Below are positions 13,101 to 23,073 of a DNA stretch of 64,000 nt, piece by piece; positions within the stretch are counted from its first letter, which is position 1, and every line of letters starts with the position of its first letter. A model generated the notes under the pieces. The model was not told the DNA's origin, made no database searches, and saw only the letters and a program-made list of their open reading frames with translations. The translations under genes were made by a program, and so were the position numbers. The stretch is from Brachionus koreanus (Eukaryota; Rotifera; Eurotatoria; Ploima; Brachionidae): positions 505,429-569,428 of the forward strand of contig PJRA01000485.1 in assembly GCA_016987375.1 (NCBI GenBank), given 5' to 3'.

Positions 13101-16100
13101 AGATCTAAGATTCAAGGACAAATAACATTCCTAATTTAAATACATTTCTATTTTTTAAGATACGTTTTCTTGACATTTTTTAAATACTATTAAGATGATA
13201 AAATATTTGCATAACTTCAAGTTTTACAAATACTAAAAGTCTTTCGAATCAACTAAAGGAAAATGACGATTAATCTAAGATTCATTAAAAGTTTGTTTAA
13301 AATTTTTTTTGTATAAATAGATACATAATGGATAACAGACGTGTTCCAATAAATGTTAAAGTTAATCCATCAGAATATTCAGGACGAAGTATACGCTTGG
13401 GAAATACTGATATTAGGGAAAAAATGCAACAAAGAATGAGAGATTTCGAAGAAGAGTCTAGAAGATGGCGGGATCAGTTTATGAGTCAATCTCCAATGAG
13501 TCTCTCTGGTCCATCTATTTTGGATAAGCCTAGAATGTTTTTAAATCCTGAATTTCCAGAGCTTACATCAAATTTTACTCATTTAGGTTCTCGATTTAAC
13601 AATGGATTTTTTCCATCTTCGATTTCGACTTTAAACCAAAATTCACAAAAAAGTTTTATTGAGGAAGATGATAATGGAAATAAACGATACAAAATTACTT
13701 TTGATGTTGGTGATTTTAAGCCTGAGGAAATAAATGTAAAAACTGAAGGACGATTATTAATAGTAAAAGGCGATCGCGAGATCGTAGCTGGCTCTTCTTC
13801 TGAATCAAAACAATTTAATAGAGAAATAACTTTGCCGGATTTTGTTGAGCCAACAACGGTTACTTCGTTTCTATCTGATGGAACTTTAACAGTTGAGGCA
13901 CCAGTTCAAATGGAAAAGCTTGGCTATTCACCAAGTAATTCAATAGCTGGACCAGCAAATTTAAATTTGAAATCAAGTCCAGTTCGAGAAATTGAAAGTC
14001 CATCTAGAATTCGAGCTAATCAAAATTCATCTCATACAAGTACAACTACTGCTTTGGGATCGAATTCAAGCCAGCCAGTTACTTACAAATTCAATATGAG
14101 CGAATTTAGACCAGAAGATATAGCAATTACAGTCACAGACACAATTTTGAAAGTTCATGCTGTAAGAGAAGAAAGTGACAACAGAGGAGCTGGAAAGACT
14201 TACAGAGAATTTAAGCGTGAAATTGGGCTACCTTTTGGAGCTGATGTTAAAAGACTAAAAAATTCACTTCAATCAGATGGCACATTAACAATTGAGATAC
14301 CTGTTCATGGAAATGATAATCTTAAGCCGCCTTTAAGTCCAATTGACATTGATAAGCAATTTAACAATTTCAATATCAAAGAAGAAAATACTAATAAGCC
14401 AAATTTAACTTATCAAAATTCTTCTTCGCAAAACACAGGAATTTTAGAAACAACTCAAGATGGCAAGGATTTAAAATTAACTTTTGATCTAACTGGTTAT
14501 AAGCCGGAGGATTTGAGTATTAAAGTTATTGATAGCAATACGCTAAGAGTTCATGCCGTGCATATAGATAATACAAAAGGAAATCAAATTCATAGAGAAT
14601 ATACTAGGTAATAGTTAATAACTTTGATTTTTAAAATTTAAATCTATTTGTTATAGGCAATATCAACTACCAGATTGGGTTCAGCCAGAGCTTTTAAGAG
14701 CAAGAATGTCTGAAAATGGAACTTTAACTGTTGAAATACCGTTACCACAGGCGCAGCCATCTAAACACGAGTCGTTTATTAATATTCAAAAATAGATTTT
14801 GATTAAGACATTAAAATCTTAAAAAAGGTCCCTATTTTTTCACATTTAATATTTTTCTCACTAAATTTAACTTTTATTTCTACTCTAAATCTCAATTTAA
14901 ATGCATTTAGATCAACGATATTAAAAAAATGATTTCTCAATAAGAATATTGAAATTATCAACAAATTTTTTTTTTTTTGCTTTTTGCAATGACTTTTTTT
15001 TCTTAATGAATTTTTTTTGAGATAATTTGTTTACAAATTAATTTAAAATAGATTTCGTTTGTATTAGATTTAAATAAAGTTTTTAAATTTATAAAAGCAA
15101 TCTACACTTATTTATTGATATGTTACACAAAAAAATTGAAAATCAAAAAAAAATTTTTTTAAATTTAAAAAATAATCTTATTATCATAATTAGAAAAAAA
15201 TTTATTCTTACCGTAAATGATATTTGTTCGCCCTCCTGAACTGTCTTCAAAAATTAATGAAAATAATGTTTAATTTTGGGAAAAAAATTTAATTAACTTT
15301 ACTTTTAATTGTATATTAATCATTTCAATAATACAACTTCTAGGATTCGGGACTTTATGAAGCTCAACATTTCGCAATGAAAAGCTTTTCATATAATCCA
15401 AGCCAGGAAATTTTTTCGACTCATCTATTTCTTCCTCCTTAAAAAGTTTGATAGCTGTAAAAAAAATTTTAAACAATTAATTTGTAAGAACTTGTTCATT
15501 TTCTTCTTCATCCAAAGCTTCTTTAATAAAACTAAAGCCACTTAATTGAGAAATTTCGTTTTTTTTTAGGTTCTTTTTATCTTTTGGTGCTTCAGGTACC
15601 CACTTAATGAAAAAAAAATAATCAAATGCTAATTAAACAACTTATTTTCATACTGTGAAAGGAACTCTGGTCAATATTTCTTCATTCGGGTTGGTCAAAA
15701 AGTCTATTCTGATCCATAGAAAATAAATATCATGACAAATTAGCTTCCAAAGCAAGTCAAACACCTAAACATTGATAAATAATTGCTTAAAATCAAAGAT
15801 AAACTTTACTTACGTGCTTGGAACTACGAATTGCAAAAAGTCTTGTATCTAAAGTAACATCACTTGGAATAATTTTATGTTCTTTAAATTCATTTAGCAT
15901 CCATTTGACACGAGTCTGTATTTGTTCTCTAGTCAAGCTTACAATTGAAATTAGTAAATAAAAAATATATCAAATTTATTATAAAATAACTTACTTGTCA
16001 AACGAAGTGAATTTTTCATTATTTTTTCCTGTAAAACTTTGTAAAAAGTATTTCATATTAGTTCCATTTAAGAGATCCATCAAGATATTTCCAAGAGAAT

Positions 16101-16167
16101 GATCAAAAGGGATTAGACGCATGTTAGCCCATGCAGTAAAACCGTGAATACGAGTTTTTAAAGACAT
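4155..16167 (-). CDS. Tandem calponin-homology / coiled-coil / ankyrin-repeat protein (20 exons)
   Basis: Exons, 5' to 3': 16167-15995, 15937-15814, 15764-15654, 15602-15492, 15437-15303, 15244-15212, 11164-10898, 10841-10736, 10678-10582, 10525-10441, 9183-9057, 9010-8934, 8842-8531, 8485-8386, 8327-8241, 8187-7814, 7768-7533, 4738-4658, 4606-4529, 4467-4155. Summed length is 3027 bases (1008 residues), with every junction in phase. Residues ~8-130 look like a first CH domain (FTAWANMRL; LLNGTNMKYFLQSFTG) and ~180-318 like a second (LSDTRVLCGLINSFIPN; NLVLRSIDKIL). Residues ~319-380 are coiled-coil-like. Ankyrin repeats run from ~483 to 1000 (NSALHICASNGF, GNTPLHIRCFGE, GNTALHYAA). CH pairs bind actin in other proteins; actin anchoring here is inference. 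Intron 6 (4 kb) holds the heat-shock gene, and introns 10 and 17 hold LINE relics. Start chosen as the ATG opening the CH domain. Confidence 0.75.
5160..5450 (+). mobile_element. LINE 3' end relic with AATA-repeat tail
   Basis: The sequence ending in FDRAYKKWATSLRTQ, followed by a run of AATA repeats, resembles the 3' terminus of a non-LTR retrotransposon. It lies in intron 17 of the ankyrin-repeat gene. Upstream coding sequence is lost or too decayed to read. Assignment rests on the C-terminal pattern plus the tandem tail. Confidence 0.45.
5742..6440 (-). mobile_element. Degenerate LINE reverse transcriptase
   Basis: Minus-strand translation gives LGPLLFKIYIND, the classic block before the catalytic aspartates; a decayed catalytic box (YAEDC where FADD is expected, visible with a frame change); and WCNEWSMNLNLNDKCEIMSF, a typical downstream block. 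Several stops and shifts follow. It lies antisense to the LINE relic at 6930 and within intron 17 of the ankyrin gene. Confidence 0.7.
6930..7366 (+). mobile_element. 5'-truncated CR1/Jockey-like LINE with ACTA-type tail
   Basis: Reads LDAICEWIKVWDMGLCAKKC, then KWTAQVKSACTKANKILGG and TEAFKVALDNFNGYGW, the C-terminal third of a non-LTR reverse transcriptase, with a few stops and shifts. It ends in the same C-terminus and ACTA/TAAC repeat tail as the inverted copy at 241-440. It sits in intron 17 of the ankyrin-repeat gene, in the opposite orientation to that gene. Confidence 0.75.
9361..9620 (+). mobile_element. Short LINE reverse-transcriptase relic
   Basis: Plus-strand translation EDLDVNITSDCNFGQHVNRT followed by VNPLLVMLYE matches the block (DLGV-ITSDLKF-HV) downstream of the catalytic centre in CR1/Jockey-like LINEs. 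It is short and interrupted. It lies within intron 10 of the ankyrin-repeat gene, antisense to it. Confidence 0.55.
9877..10007. mobile_element. Small foldback element
   Basis: The left end (CCTACTG, then GAAGTCTGCAAAATC) and right end (GATTTTGCAGACTTC, then CAGTAGG) are inverted copies of each other. They enclose about 80 A/T-rich bases. The element lies in intron 10 of the ankyrin-repeat gene. There is no coding capacity, and no clear target duplication was seen. Confidence 0.55.
11165..13327. other. Left part of the 4-kb intron 6 of the ankyrin gene
   Basis: Very A/T-rich with no recognised coding exon. A short coding-like stretch on the minus strand near 12000-12080 (ENIDNKFNSKDDM) could be an unrecognised alternative exon. 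The exon 6 to exon 7 junction is already in phase without it. The last few hundred bases must also contain the promoter and leader of the nested heat-shock gene. Confidence 0.4.
13328..14795 (+). CDS. Small heat-shock protein with three alpha-crystallin domains
   Basis: Two exons (13328-14607 and 14657-14795, intron 49 bases) give 472 residues. Three alpha-crystallin domains follow one another: about 116-196 (ITFDVGDFKPEEINVK ... SDGTLTVEAPV), 250-328 (FNMSEFRPEDIAI ... SDGTLTIEIPV) and 373-460 (LTFDLTGYKPEDLSIK ... NGTLTVEIPL). The third is completed only by the second exon. Typical small heat-shock proteins have one such domain and are ATP-independent holdases; two-domain forms are known in flatworms. 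The N-terminal ~110 residues are Arg/Ser/Phe-rich. The final IXI-like IEIP/VEIP motifs are present. The gene lies wholly inside intron 6 of the opposite-strand ankyrin gene. A TATAAATA string at 13312 is too close to the ATG to be a normal TATA box. Confidence 0.9.
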
Positions 16168-16873
16168 ATTAAGTTGGATTCTCTTTCGTTTTAAAATTTT
16201 TAAAATGTTATTATATTTTAAAAATTCACGAATAATTTAGGAAATTTTTTTTTTTAAATTGGATAAAATTAAAGAAAGTATCCAAATTACTCAAAATTTC
16301 ATTTATTTTCATTTTTTTGGAAACATAATCGAAATTAGAAAAAGCAAGTGTTTTTTTTTTAATCAAATATTTCGATGCAAATCTACATTTAATTCTTTTA
16401 TGTATAATTTTTTTTTCAAAATTTATAGAAAATTAGTTATTTTCAAGTATTAATATTGTTTTTTTTTTTAATTTTTTGTTCAGGTATGCTTTTAGTTACC
16501 CAGCAACATAAATTAAGTAGTAGAAAGTTAAATAACTTATTTTTATAATAAATAGAAAACTTAAAATTTTAACAACAAAAAGTCAAAAATATTTTTTTAT
16601 TATCTTTGAGTTTAAAATTGTCTATATGCGTAATTAAAATTTTAAAAGAATAAAACCTAGTTTGTATTAAGATTTGGCGCATTATTTTTTTAGAATCGTG
16701 TAATCGATCTCTAAGAAACTAGGTCTGGGGAATTAAAAAATTTAAAATATAAATGAATAAATCAAAAATTTCAAGTTTTATTTAGTACCTGATGATACCA
16801 TGAATTATAAAGTAAACTATTTAAAATGAAAACGAAAAATGTACAACAATTTTTTTAAAGATATTACTATCTT
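16168..16873. promoter_or_regulatory. Spacer holding the ankyrin-gene 5' region and PCGF 3' end
   Basis: A 0.7-kb gap between two minus-strand genes. It must contain the start region of the ankyrin gene and the 3' end of the PCGF gene. Poly-T and A/T runs dominate. No specific promoter element or RNA gene was recognised. Confidence 0.35.
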
Positions 16874-19280
16874 CTATTCATTGACTAGACTGCAGCTTTC
16901 TGATATTTTTATCTGAGTCTCTTTCAACGAATCCAAACCAGAATTTTCATTTTGCAGGCATTTGGGAGCAAAAACTGTATTCTGATAAGATGTTGCCTCT
17001 TGAATTAAAGAGGCAAAGTTTGAAAGTGGTTTTTTCAATTCTTCAATATAATTATATTGATTGAAATGATTGAACCCTGGTTGGCCAACACATGAGTATT
17101 GAGAGTGCATTGATTGCTGCTGACTATTTTGAGTTTGATTTGCGTAAAAATTTTGATATGGCTGTGTTTTATTTTGCAAAAAGTCAAATACGTGAGATGC
17201 ATATTTTTGATTAATCAAAGGATGAGAGCTTAAGTTGGCTGTCTGTTGCTGATTTTGAATTTGTTGACCTTGCTGAAAATTTGTTGAGTATTCTAAAGAT
17301 TTCCACGGATACATTAATGGCATAAGCTGGAAATTCTGAAGCATCGCTAATTGTGATGGAGATGTTTGAGAATTGTTTGGAAAATTTGCATTTGATAGCA
17401 TATGAGAACTTAGTTTTCTTGGAAAAGAATTATCAAATTCATCATCATGTATTTCTTTTTTAAAATTTTCATTTATTGAGCTTTTTTGAGCTGTTTGAGA
17501 GAGCTTTTGCTTTTTAACAGGATTTGAGTCCGCAAATTTTTGTGATTTCTTTTTTTTAGTCATTTCAGTTGCTTCTTCAATAGAATTTAGCTCTTTTTTA
17601 GGTTTAACTGTTTTTAATTTTTTTGATTTTGAACTTTCATTATCTGTATCAAGGAAAATTTCTCTTTTAGTACGGTATTCGTCTTCATTTTCTTTATCGC
17701 TATTCGAAACTGTTTCCAACTTTGCGCTAAGATTTGGAACGACTTTAATGCTTTCAACCATATTAGTGATTGTTAGGCTTTCTTCATTTATTAAATTATG
17801 AGATGAGCTTGTTTGATTCGAGCCTGATAAGCCTTTGGTGTTAGAAGAACTTTTGTTAGAATTTTCCAAGTTTTCTTTTAATATCGATTCATTTGTCGAT
17901 GGATCTGTTTGAATTTTAAGATTAGAATCTTGCGATGAATCAAAAAAATTGTCCTTTTGAGGAGTTAATTTTGCTTCAGATTTTTCGGTTTGTTCAAATT
18001 GTGAGCCTTGATTAAATTTATCATAATTGTTATTTTAAAAAATTAAACAGATGATAATTTTTCAAATTTACTTGAAGATAGATTAAGATTAGAATGTTCT
18101 TTAAAAGAAGAATTAATGCAATTTTGAGCTTCAGTTTCTAAAATTAAGTCTTTTTTTGAATTTAAATCGTGAATAAATTCTATTTTTTTATTATCAGATT
18201 CAATATGAAATGGTAATGTACCATTTTTATTCGATTGATCTAAATCAGTGACTAAATTTTGATCAATTATTCTATAGAATAGTCTCATTGGCGCTGTCTT
18301 AAAATTTTATTTTAAAATTTTGAAAAAATAATTTTTAATATCTACCCGTCTCCATGCATAAATGTAGGAAATGTCTAGCAAAGTAATTTCCTTGTTTAAT
18401 GGCTTATCGTCATACATTATGTCTAGCTTTTAAAGACAATTCTTCATAAGGTTATTCAATATTTTTTAAAAAAATTACTTTTTTATAATTTTCCAAGCCA
18501 AATTTTATTGAAATAAATTTTTTCAATAATTGGATTGACAAAGTAGCAGGACATTGAAGATAAATCTTTGGACTAGGTGGATCCAATTCCTTATATCGAG
18601 CTGAATCACAAACATCAGCTAAGCCAGTTTCACTATATTCAATTGATAAGCTAATATCAGAGTATTTATCTATTACAAATATATCATCGTCATCGAGCTC
18701 TCCGATTGCTTCTTTATCGAAAATTTTTTTTTTCTTCAAAACTTTGTAAAAAAAAAAGTAAAAATAAGTATTTTAAAATTGTTTAAAAAACAAGATTACT
18801 TACAATTAAGAGCTTTAGGATGTGTCAGATAAAATTGCCTTCTCCTTTTCATTTCTTCTATTTAAATGGAGCTTTATTTTTGGAATTTATCTTTTCATAG
18901 TATGAAAAAAGAATACTTTTAAACAATTCCGGTACTATTTTATATACAATACATTGAAGATTTGTGTCTGGCCTTGATATAATAAATTAGCTTTTAGATT
19001 AGTTTATTCAAAGTTAATTCTTACTTGAGAAACAAATTCATGCGATCCTTAATAATATCTATTTTACATACAGGGCAACATTCTTTTCGCTTGATGTATT
19101 TAATTATACAAGATTTGCAAACTGGAAAATTTTTAAAGCATGTTTAACTAAGACTAGAAATAACTTACAGCTATGAAGACATTCATTTATTGTGTAAGAA
19201 TCAATTAGATATCCTTTACATAAAGGACATGTTAAAAAGGAATTCAAATCTCCAATCTTCAACGATAACGTTCGATGCAT
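16874..19280 (-). CDS. Polycomb group RING finger protein, BMI1/MEL18/Psc-like
   Basis: Eight exons (19280-19169, 19121-19025, 18972-18917, 18854-18804, 18741-18479, 18426-18346, 18297-18072, 18006-16874) give 672 residues, all in phase. Residues ~17-57 form a C3HC4 RING (CPLCKGYL ... NECLHSFCKSC ... CCPVCK). The family signature [13 protein letters not shown] follows, then [13 protein letters not shown], close to EMKRRRDFYAA in BMI1/MEL18. A RAWUL domain (~120-228) ends in [18 protein letters not shown]. In the family, RING pairs with RING1 to ubiquitinate histone H2A in PRC1, in the nucleus. The long tail (~378 residues from one exon) is rich in Ser, Asn and Gln with Lys clusters ([10 protein letters not shown]), recalling the long tail of fly Psc. 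Vertebrate BMI1 is only about 326 residues. Which PCGF paralogue this is cannot be settled by eye. Confidence 0.9.
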
Positions 19281-20808
19281 TTTTTTTTACTTATCTGTAT
19301 TTCATTTTTGTGACAAAACAAAAATTTTCTATGATAATCTTCTTCCAAAAAATATTGATTTCCTAAACGAGTATATTTATTTTAGATGTTGGACGAGTAT
19401 ATAATTTTGTCCTTCAAAAAATCTCTTATGAATCTTTAATAAGTTAAATTTAATAAGAAAAATATGCTAAGTTTGATAATTTATGCATTTTTCATACAAG
19501 TCATTTATTAATGTCTGATGGACTTAAACATCACAAATAAACATTAACTATTTAAGAAGCAAAACATTTTCAATACAAAATGTTATGTTTAATATACACT
19601 CTTTCATTGTAAAAAAGACAATTTTTCTAGCATAATACATTTAAAATAATTTAATAGAGTAGAATATGCACAATCTGTAAAAAGAAACTCCATTAAAATT
19701 TATTAAATCCATGTATTTTGAATCAGTATATCTTATAAATTCTAAACTAGTAAATGCATTATTAATTTCAAGTTCAAATTGCTAATTTATTAGTTGTTGT
19801 TTAAATTTCAATGAACGAAATTTTGAGTTATCCTATCATAGTAGGTCTTATCAAACTATGATATGATTATCATTTATTTTATACAAGTTTAGAAGTTAAA
19901 GTCTATCAATTCCAAACTTTAATTATTAAGATTTAATCAAAATGATGAATCTCATGTTGTAAAGAAAATTTTGCAATTAAATTAAAAATAACAAAGCATA
20001 ACTTTTTACTTATTGAAGAAAAATATACATGTGTTGGTTAACGTTTTATATTTATTTTAATAAAAATTTGATGCTTTTACAAAAATGCCAGCCAAAACTT
20101 TTTATTAATATTTTTGTTTTAAGCATAAATTTTTGATTTTATCTAATCTTAATATTTTAAAATAATTTAAATATACTTGTTATAAGTCTTATCTTAGAAA
20201 TATAAAATTGTGATCATGCTATAAACACACTAATCATAGGATATTTTAATTTATTTAGTACATGAATTTAAATTATGACAACAGTTCAATTTTTTTTCTT
20301 TTCAACAGTTTTTTTATTTCTCTTAAATTGCTTAAAATAATTCAAAAAAGATTATTTTGAAATTACGAAATTCCTATAAATATCAACCTTTTTTGATACT
20401 GTTTTTTTTTATATAAAAATTTTGTTAATTCAATTTCAATTTGATGGTCTCATTTATATTTATTCAAGATGATTTTATCTTATCTAAATCAGTTATGTTT
20501 TAGTCAAAATAATTATTTTCTAAAATTAAAATTAATATTTTATTAGATAGAAAAATTTTAGTTTCGTTAATCGCACGGTACCTTTTTTAATTGGTACTCT
20601 ACAGTCAGTCAAAATTTAAGTTTTCTACTCCTGCCAGTGCAAGACATTAGTTCAATTCATCATCCGTTAGCCATATTCTTTAAGTACATAGTTTGATTTG
20701 AAAACAAAAAGTAAAATAAATTATTTTAAGAGAAAGAATAATTATTTTAAACCATTAACAATTTAGATCTCTGTGTTTTACAAGATAAAATAATTTTTAA
20801 TCAGCTCA
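19281..20808. promoter_or_regulatory. Head-to-head spacer between PCGF and ornithine decarboxylase
   Basis: 1.5 kb separating two divergent genes, so both promoters should lie here. The stretch at 20570-20690 is less A/T-rich than its surroundings and may be the ornithine decarboxylase leader or promoter. No repeat, RNA gene or clear motif was recognised. Confidence 0.35.
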
Positions 20809-22504
20809 ATGAAAGAAAATTTGAAACAAGAAATTTTAGATCTAAGAGTATTTGAAAATCCAATTAATCCTATTGATTTTATAAAAAACATTACATCAGA
20901 AATAGTAAGTGGTTTTAAAAAGAATCTAAAATTGATTTTAAAATGAAAAAAATAATTTTTTTAAGCATAATACTGAAAATGATCCTTTCTACGTAGTCGA
21001 TTTGGAAGACATTTGTAACAAACATATTAATTGGATAACTAAATTGCCACGAGTTGAGCCACACTATGCTGTTAAATGCAATACTGATTCCATCTTATTA
21101 AGACTCCTAGCATTTTTGGGGGCTGGTTTCGATTGTGCGAGCAAAAATGAAATTCAATCAATTCTAGATTTAGGTGTAGCTCCACATCGAATAATTTTTG
21201 CTAATCCATGTAAACAAGCATCTTATATTAAATATGCGAATAAAGTTGGAGTTGATTTGATGACTTTTGATAATGAAAATGAGCTTTATAAGATCAAACA
21301 GCATCATCCAAACGCAAAATGTGTACTCAGAATAATAACAGATGACAAAAATGCAATATGTCGATTTAGTATGAAATTTGGTGCTGATATGGAGTCATCT
21401 TTAAAATTGATTGAACTTGCTTACAAACTTGATTTAGATTTATGTGGAGTAAGTTTTCATGTAGGAAGTGGTCAGATGTCTCCTGAAGCATTTAGTGAAG
21501 CAATTCAGAATGCAAGAAAACTTTTTGATTATGCACGTGATGAATTCGGCATAAGAATGCATTTATTAGATCTTGGTGGAGGATTTCCAGGTTCATCTGA
21601 TTCAAATGACTTATTTGATTTAATATCAAGAGAAATAAATAAAACACTTGACGAATTTTTTCCACTGGAAGAATTTCAAAATTTAAATTCTTTAAACAAT
21701 GAAGAGTGTAAATTAAAAATTATTGCTGAGCCTGGAAGATACTATGCGTGTTCTGCTTTTACTTTATGTGTTAATGTAATAGCAAAACGAGTGATGAATC
21801 AAAATGAACAACAACAGCTCGAAGATAATGAAAGTTTGATTAGAAATCTAAGCCAATCTAATCGACATCCATCATTAACTATTCAAACCATCAACAAGAC
21901 AAAGCATATTGAAACTTTATCCAATATTGATCAGACTAAATCTATAATGTACTACATAAACGATGGAGTTTATGCTTCATTTAATTGCCTTTTCTATGAT
22001 CATTCGGAATGCTATCCTATATTATTAAAAGAAAACGTTGAAAATCAAATATTTTTCAAATCGTCTATTTGGGGCCCAACATGTGACGGCTTAGATTTAG
22101 TGTGCAAACAAATATACATACCCGAACTAGAAACAAATGAATTCATGGTTTTTAAAGATATGGGTGCTTATACTATTTCTGGAGCAGTTGCTTTCAACGG
22201 AATCCCACTACCAAAATCAATTTATACAGTTTCAACTTCGTGGAAAACAATAGAAGCTGCTTTTAGCAACAATCAAGAAGATATGGTACCTTTTGCCAGC
22301 AATACATCTTGTCATGCTTCGGCTGGCATTTCTTTTCCAATATCTCTAAAAGTAAATGAAACAGAAGAAGAAATGTTTAAAATAAATGGAGATATTAAAA
22401 CAAATAGAGCTGGTTCTTCAAATGATTCAAAAGGAATAAATGAAATTCAAGAAGAAATAAATATTTCAGAAGATAAAAAAGTTGACTGTGCGATAACTTG
22501 CTGA
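20809..22504 (+). CDS. Ornithine decarboxylase
   Basis: Two exons (20809-20904 and 20966-22504) give 544 residues. The enzyme converts ornithine to putrescine, the first step of polyamine synthesis, with pyridoxal phosphate. Key residues are present: the cofactor lysine in HYAVKCN (Lys69, the same number as in mammals), the cofactor-stacking His in FHVGSG, the phosphate-binding glycines in DLGGGFPG, EPGRYY, the Asp in YINDGVYASFNC, and the active-site Cys in WGPTCDGLD (Cys405, Cys360 in mouse). This marks a true decarboxylase rather than an antizyme inhibitor. It exceeds the usual ~460 residues through an Asn/Gln/Ser-rich insert of ~45 residues before YINDGVYAS and an acidic C-terminal extension. 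The first ATG is used because the exon 1 frame joins exon 2 in phase. Two AATAAA strings follow the stop within 70 bases. Confidence 0.95.
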
Positions 22505-23073
22505 TATTTAATTTTCAAAGAAATAAATTCAAAAAGAAATCTAAACTCTATTAATAACTCAATAAATTTATTTAAAAGAAATTTTTTTCATACAAAAAAC
22601 TCTAAAATATTTGAAGAAGTTTTATAAATATTGGCATTGTTTTTGTTTTATTTTAAAGTAAACACGAAAAAAGTTGGAAATTTTAATTTTTTTTTTTAAT
22701 CGAAATTAATTGCGCATTTTTCAATTTTTTTTTATTTTTTAAATCTGTGATATTAATGATAATAATAATTAAAAACAGTGTAATATTTTAGATTAAAAGA
22801 TTATAGAAAGCAAGTGAGTTTTCTTATTTCAAATAATACTTATGAATTTTATAGCTTTGGATTTTAAGCCAATATTTTTTGATTATTAATATTTAAAAAT
22901 ATGCTTAAAATGTTTAGTTGCCATGTTACCACTTAACTTTATCAAACTTATAGATCTTAATCAAGATGAATAAATTTGTTACCTTAACGACAAAAGTAAT
23001 GTTGTATAATCTTATATAGTTCTAAAAAAAATTCTCGATCGAGTTTGTTTCTAAATGTGTAAAATTAATTGAA
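22505..23073. other. Spacer between ornithine decarboxylase and the Toll-like gene
   Basis: A/T-rich, with the ornithine decarboxylase poly(A) signals at its start and presumably the Toll-like gene promoter at its end. Nothing else was recognised. Confidence 0.35.

Noticed and set aside
13312..13319. TATA box for the heat-shock gene
   Set aside because: TATAAATA ends only about 9 bases before the ATG, so transcription from it would start inside or past the start codon.
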